From the NCBI GenBank assembly GCA_025774805.1, contig JALGZR010000011.1, positions 1 to 47,207 of the forward strand: a stretch of DNA of 47,207 bases, in the 5' to 3' direction. Position numbers and translations under genes: made by a program. Shown here piece by piece: positions 1 through 8,073 of this stretch (the stretch's first letter is position 1; every line of letters begins with the position of its first letter). The stretch comes from a bacterium. Lineage in GTDB: Bacteria; ARS69. Below the pieces are notes generated by a model that saw nothing but the letters and a program-made list of their open reading frames with translations, ran no database searches and was not told the DNA's origin.

Positions 1-1
1 C

Positions 2-472
2 CAGATCGAGTACGAGGCCATCCAGCACGAGATGGAGATCCTGAAGGACCGTGCCGACGAGCTGGAAGAGCGGGGCCTGGAGTGGATCGATCGGGCCGAC
101 GCGGCGGAGCTCCAGCTACCGGAGGTGACCCGGCAGCTGGAGGAGATCGAATCGTCGGCGCAGACCGCGCGGGCGGAGCTCGACACGAAGACGACGGAGC
201 TCAAGCGGATTCACGATGAAGCCGCCCAGCTCCAGGCGCCGATTCTCGAGAAGATCTCGGCGGGCGCGATCTCCTACTACAAACGTCTTCGGCGGGCGGG
301 CCGGGCCCCGTTCGTCGCGCTCGTGAGACGTGGGGCTTGCAGCGGATGCGGGTTCCGGCATCCCCCTCAGAAGCTCCAGGAGATCAAACGGGGCTCCAAG
401 ATGATGACCTGCGAGCAGTGCGGCCGGATCCAGGTGTGGCAGGGCGACGAGGAGGAGACGGTCGGGTTCTGA
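2..472 (+). CDS. C4-type zinc ribbon protein (CT398-like), 5' end missing
   Basis: The reading frame is already open at the first bases of the window, so the gene begins upstream and only its last 156 codons are visible. The first ~85 residues are a charged, heptad-like coiled coil (many E, L, R and A). The C-terminal ~55 residues form a zinc ribbon with two CxxC knuckles, CSGCG and CEQCG, preceded by the typical YYKRLRRAGR stretch. This is the layout of the CT398/CdsZ-type family, in which a long helical hairpin carries a zinc ribbon; the family is widespread but its molecular role is unclear outside chlamydial type III secretion. The stop lies 14 bases before RNase HI, which suggests cotranscription. 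The family call is strong; no precise function can be given. Confidence 0.85.
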   Translation, partial: QIEYEAIQHEMEILKDRADELEERGLEWIDRADAAELQLPEVTRQLEEIESSAQTARAELDTKTTELKRIHDEAAQLQAPILEKISAGAISYYKRLRRAGRAPFVALVRRGACSGCGFRHPPQKLQEIKRGSKMMTCEQCGRIQVWQGDEEETVGF

Positions 473-485
473 CCCGCGGGATCGC

Positions 486-1046
486 ATGGTGAGCCTCTCC
501 CCCGGCGCCCGCCGAATCGCGGAGCGCCTCCTGGCCGGCGAAAGCCTGAACGACATCGCCGCCCCCGGCGATCCGGCGCGGGGAGAGATCGAGGACTACC
601 TGGCGTCCGCGCTCGGGTCGTCCCCCCCCGTCGGGCTCCCCGCGGACCGGCGGGCGGTGGCCTACGCCGACGGAGCTTCCCGCGGGAACCCCGGGCCCGC
701 CGCCTACGGAATCCGAATCGTGGCGGGGGACGGAACCGAGCTCTACGCCGAGGGGCGGGCGATCGGCCGCGCCACGAACAACGTCGCCGAGTACCGGGCC
801 GCCGTCACCGTTCTGAGGAAGGCTCTCGAGCTGGGTCTGGACCGCATCGAGCTGCGGCTGGACTCGGAGCTCGTCGTCAAGCAGCTCACCGGCCAGTACC
901 GCGTCCGACAGCCCGCGCTCGTGGAGCTGAAGGCCGAGATTGACTCCGTCGTGCGCCGATTCGAGTCCTTCCGGGTCCGGCACGTGCCGCGGGAGCGAAA
1001 CGCGGAGGCCGATCGGCTCGCCAACCGAGCCCTCGATCGGCTCTAG
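486..1046 (+). CDS. rnhA: Ribonuclease HI with N-terminal extension
   Basis: A 186-residue protein that would cleave the RNA strand of RNA-DNA hybrids (R-loops, Okazaki primers). The RNase H fold covers about residues 56-186. All four catalytic acids are visible: D62 in YADGAS, E102 in NNVAEYRA, D126 in LRLDSELV and D176 in RNAEADRLAN. The compact domain without a basic protrusion resembles the RnhA/YpeP-type single-domain enzymes. Residues 1-50 are an extra N-terminal segment (SPGARRIAERLLAGESLNDI) that may be a small helical domain and is not a recognised hybrid-binding domain. The ATG at 486 is used; no strong ribosome-binding site precedes it. Repeat copy 1 starts 7 bases after the stop. 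Confidence 0.9.
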   Translation: MVSLSPGARRIAERLLAGESLNDIAAPGDPARGEIEDYLASALGSSPPVGLPADRRAVAYADGASRGNPGPAAYGIRIVAGDGTELYAEGRAIGRATNNVAEYRAAVTVLRKALELGLDRIELRLDSELVVKQLTGQYRVRQPALVELKAEIDSVVRRFESFRVRHVPRERNAEADRLANRALDRL

Positions 1047-1052
1047 TCCGGG

Positions 1053-1105
1053 CTAGCCTGCATTTCTCACCGGGCGCGTTGCGAGGCCGGTGAGAAAGGC
1101 AGGCC
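1053..1105. repeat. Dispersed palindromic repeat, copy 1
   Basis: Left arm 1053-1073 (CTAGCCTGCATTTCTCACCG plus G) and right arm 1087-1105 (CCGGTGAGAAAGGCAGGCC) are inverted repeats with one or two mismatches around a 13-base loop. It lies between RNase HI and the rnpB promoter. Five other copies share the arm sequence. As RNA it would fold into a long hairpin and could end the RNase HI transcript, but there is no U-tract. Confidence 0.85.
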
Positions 1106-1246
1106 AACCTCTTCGCCTTCTCCCGTCCCCGGGTCGGTTCGTCCTCTCTCGGCCGTCGTCCCGCGGCATCCCGCGCCGCGCTTGCGCCGATCCCCTCCCC
1201 GGTCGATCTTCCCGGGAGGGGCGCCGACCGAGGGCCCGACAACCCC

Positions 1247-1275
1247 TGGCAGTGCCCCGGCAAAACTGGTACTGA
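1247..1275 (+). promoter_or_regulatory. Probable sigma-70 promoter of rnpB
   Basis: TGGCAG (1247-1252) and TACTGA (1270-1275) are separated by 17 bases, with a TGG just before the -10 box (extended -10-like). The -35 is weak. Transcription would start near 1282, three bases before the first base of the RNase P P1 helix, and this agreement is the main support. Confidence 0.5.
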
Positions 1276-1284
1276 TTGGAATCT

Positions 1285-1643
1285 GGGGAGGTCCAGATGG
1301 TCGCGTCCCCTTCGGGGACGAGGAAAGTCCGAGCTCCACCGGGCAGGGTGCTGGCTAACGGCCAGTCGCGGTAACGCGAAGGAAAGTGCCACAGAAAACA
1401 GACCGCCCGGGGGTCCGCCCCCGAGCAAGGGTGAAACGGTGAGGTAAGAGCTCACCAGCGCCTCCGGTGACGGGGGCGGCTCGGCAAACCCCACCCGGAG
1501 CAAGGCCGAATAGGAGAAGAGAGGCGGCCCGTCTCGCTACGATTCTCGGGTAGGCCGCTCGAGACCCGGAGCAATCCGGGTCCTAGAGAAATGACCATCG
1601 CGGGTCCACGGACCCGAACAGAACTCGGCTTACGGGCCTCCCC
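1285..1643 (+). ncRNA. rnpB: RNase P RNA, bacterial type A
   Basis: Catalytic RNA that matures tRNA 5' ends. The P1 helix is GGGGAGGTCC (1285-1294) paired with GGGCCTCCCC (1634-1643). The conserved blocks occur in order: GAGGAAAGTCCGAGCTCC near 1320 (CR-I), AGTGCCACAGAAA near 1385, GGTGAAACGGTGAGGTAAGAG near 1430 (partly variable), and the 3' core AGAACTCGGCTTA near 1619. The length of about 359 nt is normal for type A. No long open frame in this interval is credible. The end is set by P1; a short T-run follows, then the recJ ribosome-binding site within 15 bases, so read-through into recJ is possible. Confidence 0.95.
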
Positions 1644-1672
1644 TTTCCCTACCCCGCGGGGAGGACCCGGCC

Positions 1673-3379
1673 GTGCTCCGGAAGAACTGGATCACCCCGA
1701 AACCGGTCGACGAGGCGTTGCTCACGCGCCTCGAGTCCGAGCTCGACGTGCCGCGCGTCGTCGCCCGCATCCTCGCCGCCCGAGGGAAGACCGATCCCGC
1801 GGCGGCGCGTCGCTTTCTCTTCCCCGACCTCTCCCAGCTCTCCTCCCCCTTCGCGTTGCTCGGGGGAGAAGCGGCGATCGACCGCATCCTCCACTCCCTC
1901 CGTCACCGGAAGAAGATCCTCGTCTTCGGGGACTTCGACGTCGACGGCGTGACCGGAACCGCTCTCGCCCTGCGGACCCTGCGCGAGCTCGGCGCCGACG
2001 TCGACTACCTGATGCCGAAGCGTCTCGTCCACGGCTACGGTCTCTCCCGCAAGGTGCTCCCCGATCTGATCGCGCGGAAACCGGATCTTCTCGTCACCGT
2101 CGACTGCGGCATTCGATCGATCGACGAGGTGGCGGAGCTGGCCGCCGCGAGCATCGACGCGGTGATCACCGATCACCACGAGCCGGCCGACGAGCTTCCT
2201 CCCGCGGTGGCGGTGGTCGATCCGAAGCGACCCGGCGACGAGTATCCCGACAAGCGGCTGGCGGGGGTCGGAGTGATGTTCCAGCTTCTGCGGGGGCTCT
2301 CCGACCAGCTCGAGCACGAGCTCGACCTCAACACCGATCTCGATCTCGTGGCCCTCGGAACGGTGGCCGACGTCGTGCCACTCGACGGAGAGAATCGCGT
2401 CCTCGTTCACGAGGGGCTCGACGTGCTGAACCGGAGGGAGAAGATCGGCGTCATGGCCCTCGCGCTCGAGGCGGGGATCGAGCGGCGGCTCGAGTCGTGG
2501 CATCTCGCCTACCTGCTCGGGCCGCGGATCAACGCCGCCGGCCGCCTCGGGGACGCGGCCGACGCGGTGCGGCTTCTCATCTCCTCGGACACGGCCGAGG
2601 CGAGCTCTCTCGCCAAGCGTCTCGACAAGGAGAACCGCCGCCGCCAGACGATCAGCGCCGAGACCCTCCAACAGGCCCTCGACGCCATCGAGCGGGGCAC
2701 CGCCGGCGAGAATCCCGCCGGAATCGTTCTCGCGTCCAACGTCTGGCATCCCGGAGTGATCGGCATCGCGACCGCGAAGCTCGTGGAGCGATACCACCGC
2801 CCATCGGTCCTCATCGCCATGGACGGCGACACGGGTCGCGGATCCGTCCGGTCGATTCGGGGGATCGACGTCTGCGAGGTTCTGGCGGAGTGCGAGGATC
2901 TGCTCACGCAGTACGGAGGGCACGAGATGGCGGCGGGGCTGTCCCTGGCGCGGTCCGACGTCCCCGCGTTCCGGGAGCGCTTCGCCGCGGGCGTCGGGCG
3001 CCGTCTCGACGAGCGGACCGCGCACCCGGAGCTCAAGATGGACGCCGAGATCGGCGCGGAGGAGATCGACGAGGGGCTCGTCGGAGACCTCGACCGCCTC
3101 GGTCCGTTCGGCTACGGAAACTCGCGGCCCGTCTTCCTGCTCCGGAACGTCCGCTGCGAGGGGCGCCCTAGGATCGTCGGACGGGGGCACCTCAAGATGG
3201 CGCTCCAGCGCGACGGCCAACCCTCCCTCGCCTGCATCGGCTTCGATCTCGGGGACCACGTCCGCCGCGGCTTCCCCCAGGGCCCGCTCGACGTCGTCGG
3301 CCACGTGTCCATCAACGAATGGAACAACCGCCGAAACCCCCAACTCCAGATCCTCGATCTCCGGGAGGCCGCCGCGTGA
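1673..3379 (+). CDS. recJ: Single-stranded-DNA-specific exonuclease RecJ
   Basis: A 5'-3' exonuclease for single-stranded DNA acting in recombination and mismatch or base-excision repair. The 568 residues match the short RecJ form. Motifs: GDFDVDG (86-92), DCG (144-146), DHH (167-169), GPRINAAGRL (283-292) and GGHEMAAG (415-422), which are the metal-binding DHH and DHHA1 signatures. The last ~110 residues resemble the C-terminal OB fold. The GTG at 1673 is chosen because GGGGAGG at 1658-1664 sits eight bases upstream. The gene starts only 30 bases after rnpB and overlaps the next start codon by 3-4 bases, so it is probably translationally coupled to rel. Confidence 0.95.
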   Translation: MLRKNWITPKPVDEALLTRLESELDVPRVVARILAARGKTDPAAARRFLFPDLSQLSSPFALLGGEAAIDRILHSLRHRKKILVFGDFDVDGVTGTALALRTLRELGADVDYLMPKRLVHGYGLSRKVLPDLIARKPDLLVTVDCGIRSIDEVAELAAASIDAVITDHHEPADELPPAVAVVDPKRPGDEYPDKRLAGVGVMFQLLRGLSDQLEHELDLNTDLDLVALGTVADVVPLDGENRVLVHEGLDVLNRREKIGVMALALEAGIERRLESWHLAYLLGPRINAAGRLGDAADAVRLLISSDTAEASSLAKRLDKENRRRQTISAETLQQALDAIERGTAGENPAGIVLASNVWHPGVIGIATAKLVERYHRPSVLIAMDGDTGRGSVRSIRGIDVCEVLAECEDLLTQYGGHEMAAGLSLARSDVPAFRERFAAGVGRRLDERTAHPELKMDAEIGAEEIDEGLVGDLDRLGPFGYGNSRPVFLLRNVRCEGRPRIVGRGHLKMALQRDGQPSLACIGFDLGDHVRRGFPQGPLDVVGHVSINEWNNRRNPQLQILDLREAAA

Positions 3380-5580
3380 ACGAACGTCCTTCGCCGCCGG
3401 CCGCGCGGGCTCCGCTCCCGCTCGAGGGGGTCCTGGGGCTGAACGACCTGTTCGCGTGCCTCCACGAGCCCGAGGCCCACGACCTCGAGCTCATCGAGCG
3501 GGCGTACGAGTACGCCCGCCGGCGGCACTCCGGGCAGATGCGGCGATCGGGAACCCCGTACATCCATCATTGCCTCGCGGTGACGTGCATTCTGGCGGAG
3601 CTCCGACTCGACACGACCACGCTCGTCGCCGGATTGCTGCACGACGTGATCGAGGACACCGAAGCCTCACCGGACGATCTGCGCCGGGAGTTCGGCGATC
3701 ACGTCGAGTTGATCGTCGACGGGGTCACCAAAATCGGGGGGTTCGAGTTCCGGAGTCCGGAGGAGCACCACGCCGAGAACTGGCGGAAGATGCTGCTCGC
3801 GATCGCCAAGGACTTGCGTGTCATTCTGATCAAGCTCGCGGATCGCCTGCACAACATGCGGACGATCCAGTACCTCCGGCGGGACAAGCAGGATCGAATC
3901 GCCCGCGAGACGCTCGAGATCTACGCCCCCCTCGCGCATCGGTTCGGGATCGCGACGATCCGGTGGGAGCTCGAAGATCTCGCCCTCAAGGTCCTGCAGC
4001 CCGCCGTCTATCAGGAGCTCGTCGAAAAGGTCGGACAGAGACGGGAGGAGAGAGAGGAGTTCCTGAGGCGGCTGACCGGCCCGTTGAGCAAGGAGCTCGC
4101 GAAGCTGAACATCGAGGCGGACGTGGCGGCGCGGGCGAAACACTTCTACAGCATCTACAACAAGATGGTCTCCCAGGAACTGGCATTCGAGGATCTCCAC
4201 GATCTGCTCGCCGTGCGCGTGATCGTCCCGCAGATTCGGGACTGCTACGAGTCCCTCGGCACCATCCACTCTCTCTGGAGGCCGGTGCCCGAGCGCATCA
4301 AGGACTACATCGCCTCTCCGAAAACGAATCACTATCGCTCGCTGCACACCACCGTCATCGGGCCCGATCACCGTTGGGTCGAGTTCCAGATCCGTACCCA
4401 TGAAATGCACGCCGAGGCCGAGTTCGGGATCGCGGCCCACTGGGCCTACAAAGAGGGAAAGACGCAGCTTCCCGACCTGATCACGAGCTTCCCCTGGCTG
4501 GGGGAGCTCGTGAAGGAGCAGGCCGACCAGAACTCCGAGGAGTTCCTCGATCTCCTGAAGTCCGATCTCTTCCAGCACGAGGTCTTCGTCTTCACGCCGC
4601 GGGGAGATCTCAAGGTTCTCCCGAAGGGCGCGACCCCGATCGACTTCGCGTACCAGATCCACACCGAGGTGGGCAACCGGTGTGTCGGAGCCCGGGTGAA
4701 CGGACGCATCGTGCCGCTCCGCCGCCACCTCGAGAACGGGGACACGATCGAGATCATCACCTCTCCCATGGGACGGCCCAGCCAGGATTGGCTGAGCCTG
4801 GTGGCGACCGCCGGAGCGCGGGGCAAGATCCGACGGTACTTCCGGCTCGAGCACGCGCAGCATTCCATCGCCTTGGGCAAAGAGATGCTCGAGCGCGAGG
4901 CCAAGCGGCTGCGCATCGATCTGGGAAAGGCAATGGGGCCGGATGCGGCGAAGCGATTCGGATTCGACTCGGTCGAGAAGCTGTACGCGACGATCGGTCA
5001 GGGGGACTTCTCCGCACTGCACGTGCTCCGCCGGCTCTTCCCGGGCGTCGAGGAGAAGAGGGAGCCGAAGGGAATCCGGCGAATCCTCACCTTCACGCGG
5101 CGCCGAGAGGGGGGGGTGCGGGTGCAGGGTTTGAGCAACGTGATGATCCGCTTCGCGGAGTGCTGCCAGCCGGTGCCGGGGGAGACCATCGTCGGGATCG
5201 TCACGCGAGGTCGCGGAATCTCGGTCCACCGGAACGATTGCCCAAACACGTTCGCGCCGATCGTCGAGGCGGAGCGGCGGATCGCGGTCGATTGGGACGT
5301 CACCCGTGACGACGCCTTCCGCGTCCACCTCGCGGTGGAGGGAGAGAATCGCCGCGGACTGCTCGCGGACATCTCCTCGGCGATCACCGGTCTCGACACG
5401 AACATCCTCTCGGCCACGGTGCACGCCGAAGACCACCGGGCCATCGGGAGGTTCATCGTGGAGGTCGAAGACTTGGCCCACCTGCGCAAGATCATCAAGG
5501 TCGTGCAGAAGGTGAAGGGCGTGGTCCAAGTGTTCCGCCAGGATCATAATCCTGAGCGCAGGTCCTCCGACCGGCCCTAG
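3376..5580 (+). CDS. rel: Bifunctional (p)ppGpp synthetase/hydrolase, Rel/SpoT family
   Basis: Makes and degrades the alarmone (p)ppGpp in the stringent response; cytoplasmic, ribosome-associated. 734 residues with the full long-RSH layout. The hydrolase HD domain has HH at 64-65, HDVIEDT at 89-95 and ADRLHNMRT at 155-163. The synthetase domain has RAKHFYSIYNKM near 253-264 and YIASPKTNHYRSLHT at 311-325. TGS spans about 402-463, followed by a helical region and a C-terminal ACT domain (about 650-725). The intact HD box and the basic RxKH (RxKD-type) loop argue for a bifunctional enzyme, not a synthetase-only RelA. The GTG at 3376 overlaps the recJ stop and has GGGAGG seven bases upstream; a longer in-frame start inside recJ is less likely. 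The TAG stop lies in the left arm of repeat copy 2. Confidence 0.95.
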   Translation: MNERPSPPAARAPLPLEGVLGLNDLFACLHEPEAHDLELIERAYEYARRRHSGQMRRSGTPYIHHCLAVTCILAELRLDTTTLVAGLLHDVIEDTEASPDDLRREFGDHVELIVDGVTKIGGFEFRSPEEHHAENWRKMLLAIAKDLRVILIKLADRLHNMRTIQYLRRDKQDRIARETLEIYAPLAHRFGIATIRWELEDLALKVLQPAVYQELVEKVGQRREEREEFLRRLTGPLSKELAKLNIEADVAARAKHFYSIYNKMVSQELAFEDLHDLLAVRVIVPQIRDCYESLGTIHSLWRPVPERIKDYIASPKTNHYRSLHTTVIGPDHRWVEFQIRTHEMHAEAEFGIAAHWAYKEGKTQLPDLITSFPWLGELVKEQADQNSEEFLDLLKSDLFQHEVFVFTPRGDLKVLPKGATPIDFAYQIHTEVGNRCVGARVNGRIVPLRRHLENGDTIEIITSPMGRPSQDWLSLVATAGARGKIRRYFRLEHAQHSIALGKEMLEREAKRLRIDLGKAMGPDAAKRFGFDSVEKLYATIGQGDFSALHVLRRLFPGVEEKREPKGIRRILTFTRRREGGVRVQGLSNVMIRFAECCQPVPGETIVGIVTRGRGISVHRNDCPNTFAPIVEAERRIAVDWDVTRDDAFRVHLAVEGENRRGLLADISSAITGLDTNILSATVHAEDHRAIGRFIVEVEDLAHLRKIIKVVQKVKGVVQVFRQDHNPERRSSDRP

Positions 5581-5631
5581 CCTGCATACCTCACCCGGCT
5601 CGCGACGAGCCTGTTGAGATGTGCGGGCCGG
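5577..5631. repeat. Dispersed palindromic repeat, copy 2
   Basis: Left arm 5577-5602 begins CTAGCCTGCATACCTCACCC; right arm 5606-5631 is its imperfect inverse, with a 3-base loop. The CTAG at the arm start supplies the TAG stop of rel, so the repeat begins inside the coding region's last codon. It separates rel from pgeF. Confidence 0.85.
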
Positions 5632-5676
5632 TCCCACAACCGGCGACCCGTCCGCCCCGAAAGCGGGAGCGTTTCG

Positions 5677-6441
5677 ATGAGTCCGCTGCTGGGAAAAGCC
5701 GCGCGGCTGGTGACGAGGGGAGATCGTCTCTGGTACCGGGCTCCGCTGCTCTCCCTGCATCCCGAGATCGTCCACGGCGTGACCCACGCGGGCCTCGGGA
5801 ACTTCTCGCTCTCGACGGGCGACGATTCCGAGGCGGTCGAGTCCCGGCGGCGAGGACTGCTCGCGGCGGCCGGTCTCGGCGGGGCGCGCGTCGTCGCGCC
5901 GCCGCTCCACCATTCCTCGAACGTGGCCGTCGTCGACGGGGGGCGTCTCCCTGAAGGGGAATTCGATGCCTTCGTGACCCGCGACGCACGGACCGTGATC
6001 GCGGTCACGGTGGCCGACTGCGCGCCGGTCTTTTTCGTCGACCCGCGAGAGAAGGCGTTCGGAGTGGCCCATGCCGGCTGGCGGGGTCTGGCCGGAGGGA
6101 TCATCCGCGCCGCGGTGCGCGCTCTGGTGGATGAGCTGGAGGTACGGGTGGGCGATCTGCTGGTGGGGGTCGGGCCGGCGATCCGCGGACCGCGCTACGA
6201 GGTCGGGCCCGAGGTTTGGGGGCTGTTCCCCGAGCCGTTCGCCGTCCCGACCGGAGATCCCCGGCAGGGGCAGGCTCAGCTCGACCTGCCGTCGTGCGCT
6301 CTCGCCGACGCGGCGGCGGAGGGCGTTTCCCGAGACAATCTCGTCGATTTCGCTCTCTGCACCGCCGATCATCCCGACGACTTCTTCTCCCACCGGCGAG
6401 GTGACTCCTGTCGTCACTGGGCGTTCATCGGGCGTCCGTGA
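5677..6441 (+). CDS. pgeF: Purine nucleoside phosphorylase-like / PgeF (YfiH, CNF1-laccase fold) protein
   Basis: 254 residues. The family was once called polyphenol oxidase/laccase-domain; members act on purine nucleosides and, in E. coli, correct a wrong residue in peptidoglycan stems. Family marks: HSSNVAVVDGG, VTVADCAPVFFVD, HAGWRGLAGG and GPAIRGPRYEVG, supplying the conserved zinc-binding His/Cys/His set. The usual ending SCRHWAFIG is present. The ATG at 5677 has GGGAG about seven bases upstream; the in-frame TTG at 5614 lies inside repeat copy 2 and is rejected. The stop is 12 bases before dtd. Confidence 0.88.
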   Translation: MSPLLGKAARLVTRGDRLWYRAPLLSLHPEIVHGVTHAGLGNFSLSTGDDSEAVESRRRGLLAAAGLGGARVVAPPLHHSSNVAVVDGGRLPEGEFDAFVTRDARTVIAVTVADCAPVFFVDPREKAFGVAHAGWRGLAGGIIRAAVRALVDELEVRVGDLLVGVGPAIRGPRYEVGPEVWGLFPEPFAVPTGDPRQGQAQLDLPSCALADAAAEGVSRDNLVDFALCTADHPDDFFSHRRGDSCRHWAFIGRP

Positions 6442-6454
6442 TACATTGCAGCCA
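6442..6454 (+). promoter_or_regulatory. Candidate leaderless promoter of dtd
   Basis: TACATT (6442-6447) lies six bases before the dtd ATG, where transcription would start on the ATG itself. No Shine-Dalgarno sequence precedes the start. The layout TANANT-GCNNNC-ATG is the same as at 19149-19163. No convincing -35 box is seen. Confidence 0.35.
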
Positions 6455-6924
6455 TGCGCGCCTTGATTCAAAGGGTCTCCCGCGCCCGCGTCGACGTCGA
6501 AGGGGAGACGGTCGGCTCGATCGGCCCCGGCCTCCTCGCGCTGATCGGGGTCAAGCGGGGCGACACTCGAGACGACTGCGAGTGGGTCGCGGGGAAGATC
6601 GCCACGCTTCGGATCTTCAACGACGGCGCCGGCAAGATGAATCTCTCCCTGGAGGAGGTGGGAGGTGCCGTCCTCCTCGTTTCGCAGTTCACCCTCTACG
6701 GAGACGCGCGGAAAGGACGGCGCCCTTCGTTCACGGCGTCGGCTCCTCCCGAAGAGGCCGTGCCCCTCCTCGATGTCCTGCGCGAAGAGGTCGAGGCCCA
6801 CGGGATTCCGGCGGAGACGGGGCGCTTCGGCGCTCACATGATCGTCGAGCTCACGAACGACGGTCCGGTCACGCTGATGATCGACTCCGATGTGCGGCGC
6901 GGCACGGAGCGGAAGGATCGATAG
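6454..6924 (+). CDS. dtd: D-aminoacyl-tRNA deacylase
   Basis: Hydrolyses D-amino acids mis-attached to tRNA (and Gly-tRNA-Ala), keeping D-residues out of proteins; cytoplasmic homodimer. 156 residues, near the usual ~145-150. It begins [13 protein letters not shown], the standard DTD N-terminus, and carries the active-site motif SQFTLYGD (residues 77-84) and the Gly-Pro motif TNDGPVT near the C-terminus that gives chiral selectivity. There is no ribosome-binding site, and a -10-like box sits directly before the ATG. It is followed by maf after 24 bases. Confidence 0.95.
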   Translation: MRALIQRVSRARVDVEGETVGSIGPGLLALIGVKRGDTRDDCEWVAGKIATLRIFNDGAGKMNLSLEEVGGAVLLVSQFTLYGDARKGRRPSFTASAPPEEAVPLLDVLREEVEAHGIPAETGRFGAHMIVELTNDGPVTLMIDSDVRRGTERKDR

Positions 6925-6948
6925 AAACGCGAAGGGAAAGGGAAAGAC

Positions 6949-7644
6949 ATGGTTCCTGTCAGGACTGAGCGCTTTCGCCTGCTCGCCCCGGACTCACCGC
7001 TGGGGAACGTGTCACTCGTCCTCGCCTCGGAGTCGCCCCGGCGCCGGGCTCTGCTCCAGAGCCTGGGACTCCAGTTCACCGTTCAACCCGCCGAGGTCGA
7101 CGAGCGCAAGGACCTTCCGGAGGATCCGGAGGGCCGGGCGCGGACCCTCGCGATCCGCAAGGCCCGCGTCATCGCGGAGCGGCTCCGAGAATGCATCGTC
7201 CTCGCGGCGGATACGATCGTCGTCCGCTCGGGCAGGATCTACGGGAAACCGGGAGACCGCGAGGAGGCGATCGTGATGTTGAGCGATCTCACGGGAGGGG
7301 AGCACCAGGTGATCACCGCGGTCTGTGCCGCGCACGGAGCGCGCGAACGGTACGAGACCCGGATCGTGTCGACGGCCGTGCGCATGAATGAAGTCGGAGC
7401 GGAGGAGATTCGCCGCTACGTCGATACCGGAGAGCCCTTCGGCAAGGCGGGCGCGTATGCGATTCAGGGGCTCGGCGGTCTGCTGGTGACCCGCATCGAG
7501 GGGGATTACTCGAACGTCGTGGGTCTGCCGCTCAGCGCTACGCTGGATCTTCTCGAGGAGATGATTCCCCGGGAGGCGTCCGCAGGCGGGGAGTCGCGGC
7601 CGGCCGCGACCTCCGCGGCCACGGAAGGGGAGACGAAACCGTGA
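6949..7644 (+). CDS. maf: Maf-type nucleoside triphosphate pyrophosphatase
   Basis: House-cleaning pyrophosphatase that hydrolyses dTTP/UTP or modified nucleotides to monophosphates. 231 residues; the Maf fold runs from about residue 21 to 205. Signatures: LASESPRRRALL, AADTIVV, the lysine-bearing GEPFGKAGAYAIQG and EGDYSNVVGLPL. An extra N-terminal tail of ~20 residues (MVPVRTERFRLLAPDSPLGN) and a low-complexity Ala/Glu C-tail are unusual. A purine-rich GGAAAGGGAAAG precedes the ATG; an internal GTG near residue 21 could be an alternative start. The stop overlaps the yjbQ start (GTGA). Confidence 0.92.
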   Translation: MVPVRTERFRLLAPDSPLGNVSLVLASESPRRRALLQSLGLQFTVQPAEVDERKDLPEDPEGRARTLAIRKARVIAERLRECIVLAADTIVVRSGRIYGKPGDREEAIVMLSDLTGGEHQVITAVCAAHGARERYETRIVSTAVRMNEVGAEEIRRYVDTGEPFGKAGAYAIQGLGGLLVTRIEGDYSNVVGLPLSATLDLLEEMIPREASAGGESRPAATSAATEGETKP

Positions 7645-8060
7645 GCGTCCATCACGACGAGCTCCGACTCTCCACGGCCGGCGACGGGACGATGCACGAT
7701 CTGACCGAAGATGTCTCCAATTGCCTCGCCCGGTGCGGCGTGAGCGAAGGAACCGTCACGGTTTTCGTCCCGGGGTCGACGGCCGGCATCACGACCATCG
7801 AGTACGAGCCGGGGCTGATCCGCGACTTCCCCGCGGCGATGGACCGCTTCGCTCCGCGGGACCTGACGTACCACCACGACGAGACCTGGCACGACGGAAA
7901 CGGGCACTCCCACGTGCGGGCGAGTGCGCTCGGACCCTCGCTCACCGTTCCGGCCGCCGCCGGTCGCCTCGTGCTCGGAACTTGGCAGCAGATCGTTCTC
8001 GTCGACTTCGACAACCGTCCGCGGGATCGGCGGGTGGTCGTGACGGTCATCGGGGAATAG
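7641..8060 (+). CDS. yjbQ: YjbQ / UPF0047 family protein
   Basis: 139 residues, the whole family length. The conserved core is present: VFVPGSTAGITTIEYEPG, a histidine-rich loop (YHHDETWHDGNGHSHVRAS) and LGTWQQIVLVDFDNRPRDR. Some members have weak thiamin-phosphate-synthase-like activity in vivo, but the physiological role is open. The GTG start overlaps the maf stop in GTGA, so translation is likely coupled. The identity is secure; the function is not. Confidence 0.9.
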   Translation: MSVHHDELRLSTAGDGTMHDLTEDVSNCLARCGVSEGTVTVFVPGSTAGITTIEYEPGLIRDFPAAMDRFAPRDLTYHHDETWHDGNGHSHVRASALGPSLTVPAAAGRLVLGTWQQIVLVDFDNRPRDRRVVVTVIGE

Positions 8061-8073
8061 AGGCTCCTTCGAC

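Noticed and set aside
1247-1264. Sigma-54 promoter for rnpB (TGGCAGTGCCCCGGCA)
   Set aside because: GG-N10-GC spacing fits by chance in GC-rich DNA; the sigma-70 reading predicts a start matching the RNA 5' end.
3667-6837. 1056-codon open frame on the - strand
   Set aside because: It is antisense to rel, pgeF and dtd, which have clear motifs; the frame is open only because of GC-rich codon bias. Its residues show no family pattern.
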